A stretch of 64,000 bases of DNA from Erwinia persicina NBRC 102418 (GTDB lineage Bacteria > Pseudomonadota > Gammaproteobacteria > Enterobacterales > Enterobacteriaceae), in contig NZ_BCTN01000012.1 of the NCBI RefSeq assembly GCF_001571305.1, positions 94,110 through 158,109 on the forward strand, written 5' to 3'. Shown here in pieces: positions 30,181 to 40,127 of the stretch (position 1 is the first letter of the stretch; every line of letters starts with the position of its first letter). The notes under the pieces are model-generated. The model saw only the letters and a program-made list of their open reading frames with translations, ran no database searches and was not told the origin of the DNA. The position numbers and the translations under genes were made by a program.

Positions 30181-31851
30181 TCAGAACGTTTCCCAGTGGC
30201 TGTCTGAGGCCGTTGCGGAGGCAGCCTGTGGCTTGCTGAGTGCCGCCGGCTTCAGTACCGGACGCTTCAGCGGTGCCGGGGCGACGCTTCCCTGACGGGC
30301 AATGCGGAAGACGGCGACCGCCTGAGTCAGTCGGCTGGCCTGATCTTCCAGAGAGGCCGCTGCCGAAGCAGACTCTTCGACCAGAGAGGCGTTCTGCTGG
30401 GTCACGCGATCCATTTCGGTCACCGCCGTGCCCACCTGGTCAATACCCCGGCTCTGCTCGTCACTGGCGGAGGCAATCTCCCCCATGATATCGGTGACGC
30501 GGCTGACGGCATTAACGATATCCGTCATGGTTTCGCCGGCAGTTCCTACCAGTACTGACCCGCTGTCAACACGCGCCACGGAGTCTTCAATCAGGCTCTT
30601 GATCTCTTTCGCTGCCTGAGCACTGCGCTGGGCGAGGTTACGTACTTCCCCGGCCACCACCGCAAATCCACGGCCCTGTTCGCCGGCACGGGCGGCTTCT
30701 ACCGCTGCATTCAGTGCCAGGATATTGGTCTGGAAGGCAATGCCGTCAATCACGCTGGTGATATCGGCAATTTTCTTCGAACTGCCGGCGATATCATTCA
30801 TGGTTTTCACCACGCCATCCACCACCTGTCCCCCTTTACGGGCGGTTACCGACGCATTCAGCGCCAGCTGCGAGGCCTGACGGGCATTCTCCGCATTCTG
30901 TTTTACCGTCGCGGTCAGCTGTTCCATGCTGGCAGCCGTCTGCTCCAGCGAAGCTGCCTGCTCTTCGGTACGCGCAGAGAGATCGTTGTTACCCGCAGCA
31001 ATTTCACTGGCACCGGTATAGATCGCATCAGATCCGTCACGGACAACACTGACCGTTTTTACCAGTGACTGCTGCATATCCTGCAGGCTGGAGGCCAGCT
31101 GAGTCATTTCATTACGACCTGTCACGGCAATATTTTGCGTCAGGTCGCCTTCTGCGATGGAACGAATATGGGTAATGGTCGACTGCAGAGGACGGATCAG
31201 AATGTTACGCAGTCCAAACCAGCAAAGGATAATCAGCGCAACCACCAGGGCCATCACACCCGCAATAGTCCACAGCATATTGATATAGGCTTTCTGGTTC
31301 TGCACGGCTCCTTTTGCACTTAACTGATTCTGCAGCGTGCGCCATTCTGTGTACACCTCCTGCATAGCAATCTGTTTCTTTTCAATGTTCTGCTTGAACA
31401 TCGCATCCAGCTGCTTGTTCTCCATCTGTCCGGTCATCGCTTCCAGCGCCTGAACGTAATCGCCATAGCGCTGCTGAAGGCGTTCGGTCAGTTGGGGATC
31501 GATGCCGGGGGTCGCTGGGGTAGCCTGAAAAGCCTCATAGGACTTCTGCGCGGTCACCAGCTGCTGTTTGGCCTGTGCACTCAGCGTGTCGAGTGAGGCG
31601 CTGCTACCGCTGTTGGCGGCTTCACTCTGGATGCGCAACATGCCACGGTTCAGCGTGATACGGGTCTGGTTGAGCGTGACCCACGCATCGGTAAACAGCG
31701 AGACGTTATCATTGGCTGTTTTGGAAACGGCAAAACTGTTTTTGTCGTGGGTAAGCGCGTTGATAAACAGGCCGCCCGCGGCCAGCTGTAAAATGCCGAA
31801 AATCAACAGCACCAGAATCAGACTGGTAACGACTTTAATACGCGAAAACAT
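30181..31851 (-). CDS. Methyl-accepting chemotaxis protein 4 (divergent sensor)
   Basis: A 556-residue receptor, first of the tandem array after cheW. The start at 31851 ([10 protein letters not shown]) has AAAGG upstream; the longer ORF adds 11 unrelated residues. R64, R69 and R73 are kept ([13 protein letters not shown]). The second ligand-contact segment PTxxxQ is replaced by [12 protein letters not shown], so a standard amino-acid pocket is doubtful. The tail is DSHWETF. A sigma-28-like promoter lies at 31890-31916. Confidence 0.95.
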   Translation of the reverse strand: MFSRIKVVTSLILVLLIFGILQLAAGGLFINALTHDKNSFAVSKTANDNVSLFTDAWVTLNQTRITLNRGMLRIQSEAANSGSSASLDTLSAQAKQQLVTAQKSYEAFQATPATPGIDPQLTERLQQRYGDYVQALEAMTGQMENKQLDAMFKQNIEKKQIAMQEVYTEWRTLQNQLSAKGAVQNQKAYINMLWTIAGVMALVVALIILCWFGLRNILIRPLQSTITHIRSIAEGDLTQNIAVTGRNEMTQLASSLQDMQQSLVKTVSVVRDGSDAIYTGASEIAAGNNDLSARTEEQAASLEQTAASMEQLTATVKQNAENARQASQLALNASVTARKGGQVVDGVVKTMNDIAGSSKKIADITSVIDGIAFQTNILALNAAVEAARAGEQGRGFAVVAGEVRNLAQRSAQAAKEIKSLIEDSVARVDSGSVLVGTAGETMTDIVNAVSRVTDIMGEIASASDEQSRGIDQVGTAVTEMDRVTQQNASLVEESASAAASLEDQASRLTQAVAVFRIARQGSVAPAPLKRPVLKPAALSKPQAASATASDSHWETF

Positions 31852-31889
31852 AGGTAACCTTTGGTGTAATTTATGGAATAACACTGGGG

Positions 31890-31916
31890 GTATCGGTCGG
31901 GAGACGGCAATCTTTA
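31890..31916 (-). promoter_or_regulatory. Sigma-28-like promoter of receptor 4
   Basis: On the minus strand TAAAGATT (31909-31916), an 11-base spacer and ACCGATAC (31890-31897). The -10 differs from GCCGATAA at two positions, so it may be weaker than those of receptors 2 and 3. Confidence 0.75.
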
Positions 31917-32187
31917 TGCTGTGAAGAGTTAAATAACTAAAAGAGGCAGAGGTGCCGATTTTCCTCCTTTTTTGGGACTGACCCGGGGTGTAACCCTGCT
32001 CTTTACAGGGGTAAGGAAGGACAATAAAGCTGACGACAGAGCATCTTGGTTAGCCGTTTCGTGAAGTGTCATACAGCACCGCTACACTCACGGCGTCAGG
32101 CAAGAGAATGCAAATAAAGCGAGGGGCAATGAGCGAGGTAAAACTTTTCGCGGTTAACATCGGTGGCAGAACGGGATGAGGGTAATA

Positions 32188-32215
32188 ACAGAGCGGATCG
32201 ACGATCCGCTCTGTT
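32188..32215 (-). terminator. Hairpin after cheW
   Basis: ACAGAGCGGATCG pairs perfectly with CGATCCGCTCTGT around a two-base loop, 6 bases after the cheW stop. On the minus strand it is followed by TATTACC, so the T-run is poor. Probably partial termination at the end of motAB-cheAW. Confidence 0.55.
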
Positions 32216-32220
32216 GACGA

Positions 32221-32718
32221 TTATGCGCTACGCAGCGTATCCATCAGCGCCATCTCTTCGCTGCTTAACAGCTTCTCGATGTCGACGAGGATCAGCATAC
32301 GCTCACCGAGCGCCCCCAGACCGGTCAGATATTCGGTCGACATGGTGACGGCGAACTCCGGGGAAGGCCGGATCTGATCCTGCGTCAGGGACAGCACGTC
32401 AGACACGCCATCCACAACGATACCGACCACGCGCTGCTCCAGATTCAGCACTATGACCACGGTATTGTCGTTATAGACCACACCCGGCTGTGCGAACTTG
32501 ATGCGCAGGTCAATAATCGGCACGATCACACCGCGCAGGTTAGTCACGCCCTTAATAAACGCCGGGGTGTTCGCGATACGCGTCACCTGATCATACCCGC
32601 GGATTTCCTGAACTTTCAGGATATCGATTCCGTACTCTTCGTCACCCAGCGTAAACACCAGGAACTCCTGACCCACGGTTTCGCCGGCGAGTTTAGTGAC
32701 AGTGGCCATTCCAGTCAT
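32221..32718 (-). CDS. cheW: CheW, chemoreceptor-CheA coupling protein
   Basis: A 165-residue adaptor of the receptor-kinase array. The sequence [20 protein letters not shown] and the [13 protein letters not shown] segment (receptor-binding surface) are typical. Length matches E. coli within two residues. It lies 24 bases after cheA. Confidence 0.98.
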   Translation of the reverse strand: MTGMATVTKLAGETVGQEFLVFTLGDEEYGIDILKVQEIRGYDQVTRIANTPAFIKGVTNLRGVIVPIIDLRIKFAQPGVVYNDNTVVIVLNLEQRVVGIVVDGVSDVLSLTQDQIRPSPEFAVTMSTEYLTGLGALGERMLILVDIEKLLSSEEMALMDTLRSA

Positions 32719-32742
32719 AATTCTACCCTTAATCAGTTATTG

Positions 32743-34749
32743 TCAGGCTGCGGCTCCCGCCACACGCTTTTCACGGTTCAGAGACTGCAGTGCAGAGACA
32801 TCGACAATCAGCGCTACGCTGCCATCCCCAAGGATGGTGGCGGCGGAGATGCCCGGCACTTTGCGATAGTTGCTTTCCAAGTTTTTCACCACCACCTGGT
32901 GCTGACCAATCAACTGATCGACCAGCAGCGCATAGCGTTTCCCGGCACTTTGCAGGATAACGACAATCCCCTGCGTGGCTTCGGTTTTGGCCCCCTGGAC
33001 CTCAAAGACGTTCCACAGCTCAACCAGCGGCAAATATTCTCCGCGAACTTCCAGCACGCGTTCACCACCTGCCAGCGCTTTCAGGTCATCCGCCAGCGGC
33101 TGCAGGGATTCCATCACCGCATTCAGTGGCAGGATAAACACTTCATTTGCCACGCGGACGGACATGCCATCAAGGATGGCCAGCGTCAGCGGGAGCAGGA
33201 TGCGGATCGTGGTGCCTTTACCCTGTTTAGAGGCGATTTCAACGTGTCCGCCCATCTCCTGGATATTACGTTTCACCACGTCCATCCCGACGCCACGGCC
33301 GGAAACGTCCGTGACCTGCTCGGCGGTCGAGAAGCCCGGCGCGAAGATCAACATGCCGACTTCTTCATCGCTCATCGATTCGCTGACCGGCAGTCCGGAA
33401 GAAAGGGCTTTCGCCAGAATACGTTCACGGTTCAGGCCGGCACCGTCATCAGTAACTTCGATGCAGATATTGCCGCCCTGATGTTCCGCAGACAGGGTCA
33501 GATTCCCGACCGCATGTTTGCCTGCTGCCTGACGTTTTTCCGGGGTTTCAATCCCGTGATCAAGGCTGTTACGCACGAGGTGCGTTAACGGGTCAATAAT
33601 GCGTTCGATCAGGCTCTTATCCAGTTCGGTCGAGCTGCCCATCAGGGTCAGTTCCACTTCTTTACCCAGCTTGCTGGCCAGGTCACGTACCAGACGCGGG
33701 AAGCGGCTGAAAACGTATTCCATCGGCATCATACGAATCGACATAACCGATTCCTGCAGATCGCGGGCATTACGCTCCAGCTGTCCCATGCTGTTCAGCA
33801 GGTCACCGTGGTTAACCGGGTCAAGCTCTCCCGAACGCTGCGCCAGCATCGACTGGGTGATCACCAGCTCACCAACCAGGTTAATCAGCTGGTCAACTTT
33901 CTCTACCGCCACGCGGATACTGGTAGATTCACTGACTTTAGGGTTCGCCGCTTTCTTCGCGGGTTCACGCTTCAGCTGGACCACATCACTGACGGCAGCC
34001 AGCTCAGGTTCAGCCACGGCTTCCATCTCAGCCTCAGCCTCGACAGCCGGCGCATCGGTCATCGCGGTGGCAATATCGACCACATCGGCCTGCGGGAAGT
34101 GGATCTGTGACTCATCAATCACAAAGCACAGTACCGCAACGATGTCGTCTTTACCCACGGAGGAGTCCAGCGTGGCTTCCAGGAAGTTGGCGCCTTTCAC
34201 CGCATCAGAAACCGTACCCAGATTGCCCAGTTCTTCCAGCATCAGATCGGCTTCATTGGCCTTCAGCGCTGTCAGCTTAATACGCAGACCGCTGGAAGAA
34301 ACAGACGTCGCTCCTCCCGCAGGCGCCGCAGAAATGTCAGAGACCGGGGCTTCGCCCTTCGCTTCCAGTGCCAGCTGGCGCAGAGCCTGACAAATGTAGG
34401 CGAACGTAGCGGCATCGGGCTCCGAGGCGGTTTTATACGCATCCAGCTGTTCCTGCATAATATCTTTGGTTTCCAAAAACAGGTTGATGATATCGGTACT
34501 GAGCTGCATTTCGCCGCGGCGCGCACCGTCAAGAATGTTTTCCAGAATATGCGTGGTTTCCTGTAATACAGTAAAACCAAAGGTACCCGCCCCGCCTTTA
34601 ATCGAGTGGGCCGCACGGAAGATAGCGTTAAGCTGCTCCGAATCTGGTTCCTGTGGGTCTAAACCCAACAGGTGTTGTTCCATGTCCGCCAACAATTCAT
34701 CGGCTTCATCAAAGAACGTCTGGTAAAAATCGCTGATATCCATGCTCAC
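32743..34749 (-). CDS. cheA: CheA, chemotaxis histidine kinase
   Basis: A 668-residue kinase that phosphorylates CheY and CheB. Domains in order: P1 HPt with the phospho-histidine in RAAHSIKGGAGTFGF (about residue 48), P2 CheY-binding domain, P3 dimerisation, P4 kinase and P5 CheW-like domain. P4 has the N box HLVRNSLDHGIE and G boxes DDGAGLN and SGRGVGMDVV. The P1-P2 and P2-P3 linkers differ most from E. coli. It starts 4 bases after motB ends. Confidence 0.98.
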   Translation of the reverse strand: MSMDISDFYQTFFDEADELLADMEQHLLGLDPQEPDSEQLNAIFRAAHSIKGGAGTFGFTVLQETTHILENILDGARRGEMQLSTDIINLFLETKDIMQEQLDAYKTASEPDAATFAYICQALRQLALEAKGEAPVSDISAAPAGGATSVSSSGLRIKLTALKANEADLMLEELGNLGTVSDAVKGANFLEATLDSSVGKDDIVAVLCFVIDESQIHFPQADVVDIATAMTDAPAVEAEAEMEAVAEPELAAVSDVVQLKREPAKKAANPKVSESTSIRVAVEKVDQLINLVGELVITQSMLAQRSGELDPVNHGDLLNSMGQLERNARDLQESVMSIRMMPMEYVFSRFPRLVRDLASKLGKEVELTLMGSSTELDKSLIERIIDPLTHLVRNSLDHGIETPEKRQAAGKHAVGNLTLSAEHQGGNICIEVTDDGAGLNRERILAKALSSGLPVSESMSDEEVGMLIFAPGFSTAEQVTDVSGRGVGMDVVKRNIQEMGGHVEIASKQGKGTTIRILLPLTLAILDGMSVRVANEVFILPLNAVMESLQPLADDLKALAGGERVLEVRGEYLPLVELWNVFEVQGAKTEATQGIVVILQSAGKRYALLVDQLIGQHQVVVKNLESNYRKVPGISAATILGDGSVALIVDVSALQSLNREKRVAGAAA

Positions 34750-34753
34750 GGTA

Positions 34754-35785
34754 TCACCTCGGCTGTGAGTCGCGATCGGTCTGGGTCGTCGGTGCCGGTG
34801 CGGCCGGTAACGAGGTTACCGGTGCAGCGGTACTGACAGACTCAGCCTGTGATTGTTGAGGGTCTTGGTTTGTTGTGGCTGTGGAAGGAACTTCCGGCGC
34901 CGCTATCTGTTTAAGGCTACTTGCATCATTAATCTGTACCGCATCACTTTCAGCATTTTCCCGCTCAATCTGAGCTTCAGTGTCGTGGTTCAACACCAGC
35001 AGACTGATGCGTCGATTTACCGAGTCGTTTCCGCCACGATTTTTCAGTTTCATGGTGTCAGACATGCCCACCACGCGCAGCATCTTGCCACCGTCCAGAC
35101 CTCCGAGAACCAGCTCGCGCCGCGACGCATTGGCGCGGTCCGCAGAGAGTTCCCAGTTACTGTAGCCACGGTCGCCCCCGGCATACTGAAAATCATCGGT
35201 ATGGCCCGCCAGGCTGATTCGGTTCGGAATATCATTCAGAATCGGGGCAATGGCACGCAATATGTCGCGCATATAGGGTTCAACCTCTGCGCTACCGGTT
35301 TTAAACATCGGACGGTTCTGGCTGTCAATAATCTGAATACGCAGCCCCTCTTCCACCATGTTAATAATCAAATGGGGACGCAGGGCCCGCAGACGGGGAT
35401 CGGCTTCAATCAGCTGATCCAGCTTCTCACGCAGGCGGTTCAGACGAATCTCCTCCAGCTTGCGTTTCTGCGCATCCATATCGACAACTTTATGCACCTC
35501 ACCGCTCTTTTCCGTCGGGTCCTGGCCACCGCCAGGAATAGGGCTTGAACTGTCACTGCTGCGCTGACCGCCGGTTAACGCCACTTTCAGCGGCGTCTTA
35601 AAGTAATCGGCAATCTGAATCAATTGTTGAGGACTTGAGATTGAAATCAGCCACATCACCATAAAAAAAGCCATCATTGCCGTCATAAAGTCGGCGTAGG
35701 CGATTTTCCATGAACCGTGCGAGCCGGCATGTTTATTCGACTTTTTCCGCTTTACCAGCACAATGGGGTGATTGTTATGCTTCAT
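34754..35785 (-). CDS. motB: MotB, flagellar stator subunit
   Basis: A 343-residue stator protein. The single membrane helix contains the proton-binding aspartate in [17 protein letters not shown]. The plug region follows, then the OmpA-like peptidoglycan-binding domain ([15 protein letters not shown] to NRRISLLVL). A low-complexity C-terminal tail rich in A, P, T, S and Q (last 60 or so residues) makes it longer than the 308-residue E. coli protein. Its start overlaps the motA stop by 4 bases (ATGA). Confidence 0.97.
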   Translation of the reverse strand: MKHNNHPIVLVKRKKSNKHAGSHGSWKIAYADFMTAMMAFFMVMWLISISSPQQLIQIADYFKTPLKVALTGGQRSSDSSSPIPGGGQDPTEKSGEVHKVVDMDAQKRKLEEIRLNRLREKLDQLIEADPRLRALRPHLIINMVEEGLRIQIIDSQNRPMFKTGSAEVEPYMRDILRAIAPILNDIPNRISLAGHTDDFQYAGGDRGYSNWELSADRANASRRELVLGGLDGGKMLRVVGMSDTMKLKNRGGNDSVNRRISLLVLNHDTEAQIERENAESDAVQINDASSLKQIAAPEVPSTATTNQDPQQSQAESVSTAAPVTSLPAAPAPTTQTDRDSQPR

Positions 35786-36666
35786 GCGTCTTGGTCCGAA
35801 GTCTGCTTAGTGGATTTTGCATTACGGACATGCTCCTCCAGCTCGGTAAACGACGGTCGGTCGGTTGAGTACAACGTCTTGCGACCAAACTCCACCGCAA
35901 TCTGCGGGGCATAACCGTTGAGGCTGGAGAGCAGCGTGACCTTAATGCACTGCATCATCTTGGTGTTCTCTGCACACTTCTGGCGTAATACCCCCGCCAG
36001 TGGAGAGATAAAACCGTACGCCAGCAAAATCCCGAGGAAGGTTCCCACCATGGCGTTAGCAATCAACGCACCCAGCTCTGCTGCCGGTCGGTCTGCAGAC
36101 GCCAGGGTATGGATAACGCCCATCACGGCAGCAACAATACCGAACGCGGGCAGGGAATCCCCCATGGTGGCCAGTGCCGTCGCTGGCACATCACACTCGT
36201 GCTCGTAGGTTTCGATCTCTTCATCCATCAACGCTTCAATCTCAAAGGCATTCATATTGCCGCTGACCATCAGGCGTAAATAGTCGGTAATAAAGTCCAC
36301 TAATCTTTTATCGGCAAGAATGCGCGGGTAATTAGCGAAAATCTCACTTTCCTGCGGATTTTCGATATCCCGCTCCAGCGACAGCATCCCCTGCTGACGG
36401 GACTTGGCCATCAGGCGATATAGCAGCGCCATCAGATCCATGTACACGGCCTTGTTATATTTCGAACCGCGCATCAACAGAGGTAATGCTTTGACCGTCG
36501 CTTTAATCGCTTTGCCGTTATTACCGACAATAAAGGCACCAATGCCCGATCCGACAATGATCAGGACTTCTGAGGGTTGGTATAACGCGCCCAGGTGGCC
36601 GCCGACCATTGCGAAGCCGCCTAACACCGACCCGAGGACAAGGATATAACCCAATATAATCAGCAC
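35782..36666 (-). CDS. motA: MotA, flagellar stator subunit
   Basis: A 294-residue inner membrane stator protein that carries protons with MotB and pushes on FliG. The start is GTG at 36666 with AAGGA upstream. Four membrane segments are visible; the cytoplasmic loop contains the charged residues including R in [15 protein letters not shown] and E in MDEEIETYE. It heads motAB-cheAW. I could not see a clear sigma-28 promoter in the 129 bases between it and flhC, although a terminator sits there. Confidence 0.97.
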   Translation of the reverse strand: MLIILGYILVLGSVLGGFAMVGGHLGALYQPSEVLIIVGSGIGAFIVGNNGKAIKATVKALPLLMRGSKYNKAVYMDLMALLYRLMAKSRQQGMLSLERDIENPQESEIFANYPRILADKRLVDFITDYLRLMVSGNMNAFEIEALMDEEIETYEHECDVPATALATMGDSLPAFGIVAAVMGVIHTLASADRPAAELGALIANAMVGTFLGILLAYGFISPLAGVLRQKCAENTKMMQCIKVTLLSSLNGYAPQIAVEFGRKTLYSTDRPSFTELEEHVRNAKSTKQTSDQDA

Positions 36667-36738
36667 GAAAAATCCTTACGCTGTAAACGTGTGGGTGGGT
36701 GGAACCAGATTATTCAGGCAGGGACACCAGACGTGGGC

Positions 36739-36769
36739 AAAAAAAAAGCAGCGGTCAAAGACCGCTGCT
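36739..36769 (-). terminator. flhDC terminator
   Basis: On the minus strand AGCAGCGGTC pairs with GACCGCTGCT around a three-base loop, followed by nine T. A textbook intrinsic terminator, 27 bases after the flhC stop. Confidence 0.92.
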
Positions 36770-36795
36770 GGATTCACTCCACGTGGCGAACACTA

Positions 36796-37374
36796 TTAAA
36801 CGGCTTGTTTAACCTGTTCATCCAGCAGTTGTGAATTGTTATCGGCAGTTTCTGCGATAAGTTTACGTCTTTTTACCGCCCTGGATGGTGGCTGGCAAAG
36901 ACTGCAGGTAAAGCTACCAATGGGCTGATGCGCATGATTAATAAAGCTTCCGCCACAGCACTTGCAGCCGATTAATTCCAGCATTCCACTTTCGACAAAC
37001 CGGACCAGGGTCCAGGCGCGTGTCAGCGCCAACAGCGGGCCCTCGTCCTGTTGTGGGCACTGCTCCAGGTAGAGGCGATACGCTTTAATAACGGCCTCAA
37101 CTCCGGTGCATAACCCGGTTTTCACCAGGAACTGCCAGGCATTACAGAACATAGAAGCATGGATATTTTGCTCCCACGTCATAAACCAGTCGGTAGAGAA
37201 CGGCAGCATTCCTTTAGGGGGCGGGCTACCGCGCAACTCTTTATACAGTTTAATTAAACGACCACGGCTTAACTGCGTTTCGCTTTCCAGCATCTGCAGA
37301 CGGGCACCCAGAGTAATGAGTTCCATTGCCAGCTGAATATCACGTGCTTCCTGAACAATACTTTTTTCGCTCAT
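36796..37374 (-). CDS. flhC: FlhC, flagellar master activator subunit
   Basis: A 192-residue subunit of the FlhD4C2 complex that activates class 2 flagellar promoters. The zinc site has four cysteines, in CKCC near residue 140 and CSLC about 20 residues later. Length equals E. coli. The start overlaps the flhD stop by one base (TGATG). Confidence 0.98.
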   Translation of the reverse strand: MSEKSIVQEARDIQLAMELITLGARLQMLESETQLSRGRLIKLYKELRGSPPPKGMLPFSTDWFMTWEQNIHASMFCNAWQFLVKTGLCTGVEAVIKAYRLYLEQCPQQDEGPLLALTRAWTLVRFVESGMLELIGCKCCGGSFINHAHQPIGSFTCSLCQPPSRAVKRRKLIAETADNNSQLLDEQVKQAV

Positions 37375-37727
37375 CAGCTCGCTGCCCTCTTTTTCGGGGT
37401 TTCTGTATCTTTCGATACATCTCGTAATAAACGGCTGGAGAGCAGGATACCCGTATGGATCTGCTGCAGGTCGTCCACGCGTGATTCCTGAGTTAAACGA
37501 CTAATTGACTTGTGGTCGTTGAAACGGAACTGGCACACCAGTTGATTGGTTTCTGCCAGCTTAACCATCTCAGGCAACGTCAGACCGGCAAGGGCATCGG
37601 CCATTGGCTCATCAATACCTAAGCGGAACATTGCAGAGGCTTTTTCCTGGTTAATTAAACGTTGTGCGAGTAATAAATAAGACAAATTGATGTCGTAAAT
37701 ATGTTTGAGTAATTCTGATGTACCCAT
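37374..37727 (-). CDS. flhD: FlhD, flagellar master activator subunit
   Basis: A 117-residue partner of FlhC. The start at 37727 ([19 protein letters not shown]) is chosen over two in-frame ATGs upstream, because the family begins at this point and GGA followed by A-rich sequence lies about 8 bases before it. The conserved cysteine is in [10 protein letters not shown]. The last residues are more variable than in E. coli. A long leader (about 255 bases, inferred) separates it from the promoter. Confidence 0.97.
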   Translation of the reverse strand: MGTSELLKHIYDINLSYLLLAQRLINQEKASAMFRLGIDEPMADALAGLTLPEMVKLAETNQLVCQFRFNDHKSISRLTQESRVDDLQQIHTGILLSSRLLRDVSKDTETPKKRAAS

Positions 37728-37964
37728 TTTTTTTTCCATCCTGACTGACACTACTTTTAACGTGTGCGGCTTAAGCCGCTACCATGGTTGCTGGTTGGTA
37801 AATCTAAAGATGGCAAAAAATTAGTGGCAAACGCCAAACGTATAAAAAAGCTGTCTTGTTTTCGGTGAACCAAGCCAGGAAATAATCATGAATTCATTTT
37901 GCCAGTGGCCATTCCTGAGCCATCTCATCCCTGACTTCTTCCGTGACTTCTTGTTACATTCTTT

Positions 37965-37978
37965 TAGGACTATTCCTA
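37965..37978 (-). promoter_or_regulatory. RcsAB box in flhDC promoter
   Basis: TAGGAATAGTCCTA on the minus strand matches 12 of 14 positions of the RcsAB consensus TAAGAATATTCCTA and is part of a longer TTTTAGGA/TCCTAAAA palindrome. It lies just downstream of the predicted start site, where RcsB represses flhDC in E. coli. Confidence 0.8.
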
Positions 37979-38045
37979 AAACAACGCAACTCTATCCCCT
38001 CTGATCGCGACATACAACGAGAGCCACGCCAAATTTTAGATAAAG

Positions 38046-38061
38046 TGTGACGCAGGTCACA
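38046..38061 (-). promoter_or_regulatory. CRP site of flhDC
   Basis: TGTGACGCAGGTCACA is a perfect match to TGTGA-N6-TCACA. Its centre is 82 bases upstream of the RcsAB box centre, as expected if CRP sits near -71.5 and the RcsAB box near +11 as I recall for E. coli flhDC. Confidence 0.92.
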
Positions 38062-38631
38062 CTTTTAAGGCAAATACTTCCTAAAAACCCATCAGTAACG
38101 CTGTTGATTAGCTCACTAACTAACCATTATGGTCATTTTTTGTAAATTTCAGCTCATGAGCAACCATTAGCCAGGTGAAACAGGCATCTGTGGAACATTA
38201 AAGCGAAGCGGGCTGGATGTCTTACGAGTTGATAGAGAATAATAGTCACTTAAGCGCAACTTAACAGGATTTTATCCTGAATAATGATGCTTTGAGGGCA
38301 GGATGAGATAGTTACTTACGGTGAATATTTGCACGCCATATGAAGGCAGAAATGTGACACAGCTCAGGTTTTTTAAAGGAAGTGATAACGGAATGTAAGC
38401 AGTTAGCCCCTAATGTTTAGGGTCTGCCAGAAGATGTAAACAGGGGTTACATAAGAGACATGAATGTTTAAGCGGAAACTCTAAGAATATCCTTATGATT
38501 ATCGACAACCCGCGCGGAATCTTTAGGGAAAAGTGGATTTATTCGATTTTTTGTGGGCTGGGCGGCTGTTTTTTCAACAATTATCCGCATAAATTACGTA
38601 GCAGCGGTGATGGATGGTTAAGCGGAGAGCG

Positions 38632-38658
38632 AAAAAAACAGGGGGCAACGCCCCCTTT
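38632..38658 (-). terminator. otsBA terminator
   Basis: On the minus strand GGGGGC pairs with GCCCCC around a three-base loop and is followed by TGTTTTTTT. It lies about 35 bases after the otsA stop. Confidence 0.88.
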
Positions 38659-38692
38659 CAGTTACCTTTCTTATTTATACTGGTCCGCCTGA

Positions 38693-40123
38693 TCAGGCAA
38701 GTTTCGGGAAAGCGGCCACATTATTCTCCTTTTCAATGGCCCTCCCCTGAATCGGCAGCGCCTGCAGGTCCTGCAGATAGCTTTCCCGCCAGTGGGCGAT
38801 ATCATTCTGACGCAGCACGTTCATCATATCGTTATAGCGTGAGATACGCTCCGTGCGTGACATGGTCAGCGCCTGATTCAGTGCAGCGGCGACCTCGTCG
38901 CGATCGTAAGGGTTAACAATCAGCGCCGATGTCAGCTCGTTGGCCGCCCCGGCGAAGCGCGACAGCACCAGCACCCCCGGGTCATCCGGGTCCTGTGCAG
39001 CCACGTACTCTTTTGCCACCAGATTCATACCATCACGCAGCGGGGTGACCAGGCCGATATCGGTCAGCCGGAATATTTTCATCAGCAGGCGGCGATCGAA
39101 ATGCTGATTGAGGTAATAGAGGGGCGTCCAGCCCAGCGTACCGTACTTACCGTTGATACGCCCGGCTTCGGTTTCCAGCTGATGACGAATATCCTGGTAG
39201 GCCTGCACGTCACCGCGCGACGTCGGGGCAATCTGTGAGTAGCGAATCTTGCCGCGATGTTCCGGGTAGTTCTCCAGCAAGGCCTCGTAGGCAAGAAAGC
39301 GCTCAGGCAATCCTTTGGAGTAATCCAGACGCTCACAGGCGATAATGTTTTTTGCATCACCCAAATCTTTTTTCATCGCCACCATCTTCGGCGGCAGCGG
39401 TCCTTCTGCCATCTCTTTGATGCTGTCCGGCTCGATGCCAATCGGATAGACCTCGGTAGTGAAGCGATTGCCGAATGCCCGGTGCTGTTTGCCGTCGCTG
39501 TTCAGTGTGGTCTGCAGCGCCACGCACTCCAGGAAGGCGATACGGTCGCTTTCGGTCTGGAATCCCAGCAGATCGTAATCACACATCATCTGCAGCAGAT
39601 CGGCATGAGGCGGCAGCGCGTTGAAAATCTCCGGCGTCGGGAACGGAATATGCAGGAAGAACCCAATACGGTTATTTACCCCCAGTTTGCGCAGCTCGGC
39701 GGCAAAGGGCAGCAAATGATAATCGTGGATCCACAGCACGTCATCTTCCTGCAGCAGCGGCACCAGACGCTGCGCCAGCTGGGTATTCACCCGCTGATAG
39801 CCGTCCCATGCCTCGCGCTGGAAATTCACCAGATCCAGACGGTAATGGAAGGCAGGCCACAGCACGGCATTGGAGAACTGCAGATAATAGAGATCATAAT
39901 CATTCTGGTTCAGACCGAAAGAGGCATAAGTGATGCCGTCCTGCTCCAGCATACTGAGCTCTTCTTCATCCTCACCAATTTCAGTGATATCTCCATTCCA
40001 GCCGTACCACACGCCTCCCGTGGTCTTCAACGCGTCGACGATCCCGACGGTGAGCCCTCCTGCACTGGCCTTACTGCCATCCGGGATAGCAATACGGTTA
40101 GATACGACAACTAAGCGACTCAT
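38693..40123 (-). CDS. otsA: OtsA, trehalose-6-phosphate synthase
   Basis: A 476-residue GT20 glycosyltransferase that joins UDP-glucose and glucose-6-phosphate to trehalose-6-phosphate, used for osmotic and stationary-phase protection. The N terminus [17 protein letters not shown], the acceptor-site [10 protein letters not shown], and the donor-site [15 protein letters not shown] and REGMN-type [10 protein letters not shown] segments are present. It starts 4 bases after otsB ends, so otsBA is one operon. Confidence 0.97.
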   Translation of the reverse strand: MSRLVVVSNRIAIPDGSKASAGGLTVGIVDALKTTGGVWYGWNGDITEIGEDEEELSMLEQDGITYASFGLNQNDYDLYYLQFSNAVLWPAFHYRLDLVNFQREAWDGYQRVNTQLAQRLVPLLQEDDVLWIHDYHLLPFAAELRKLGVNNRIGFFLHIPFPTPEIFNALPPHADLLQMMCDYDLLGFQTESDRIAFLECVALQTTLNSDGKQHRAFGNRFTTEVYPIGIEPDSIKEMAEGPLPPKMVAMKKDLGDAKNIIACERLDYSKGLPERFLAYEALLENYPEHRGKIRYSQIAPTSRGDVQAYQDIRHQLETEAGRINGKYGTLGWTPLYYLNQHFDRRLLMKIFRLTDIGLVTPLRDGMNLVAKEYVAAQDPDDPGVLVLSRFAGAANELTSALIVNPYDRDEVAAALNQALTMSRTERISRYNDMMNVLRQNDIAHWRESYLQDLQALPIQGRAIEKENNVAAFPKLA

Positions 40124-40127
40124 AACC

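Larger units (their letters stand above)
31852..32220. other. Intergenic region cheW / receptor 4
   Basis: About 369 bases. It contains the sigma-28-like promoter of receptor 4 (31890-31916) and a strong hairpin at 32188-32215. It also has about 270 bases with no convincing ORF on either strand. Confidence 0.6.
37728..38692. other. Long flhDC upstream region
   Basis: About 965 bases between flhD and otsA, AT-richer than the flanks. It holds a probable -10 (GATAGA on the minus strand, 37991-37996), an RcsAB box (37965-37978), a CRP site (38046-38061) and the otsA terminator (38632-38658). The stretch 38070-38600 has no convincing ORF and probably hosts further regulator sites, as in other enterics. 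The E. coli uspC gene, which I recall between flhD and otsA, is absent. Confidence 0.75.

Noticed and set aside
38495..38692. 65-residue plus-strand ORF between flhD and otsA
   Set aside because: It runs through the otsA terminator, has no good ribosome binding site and resembles no family.
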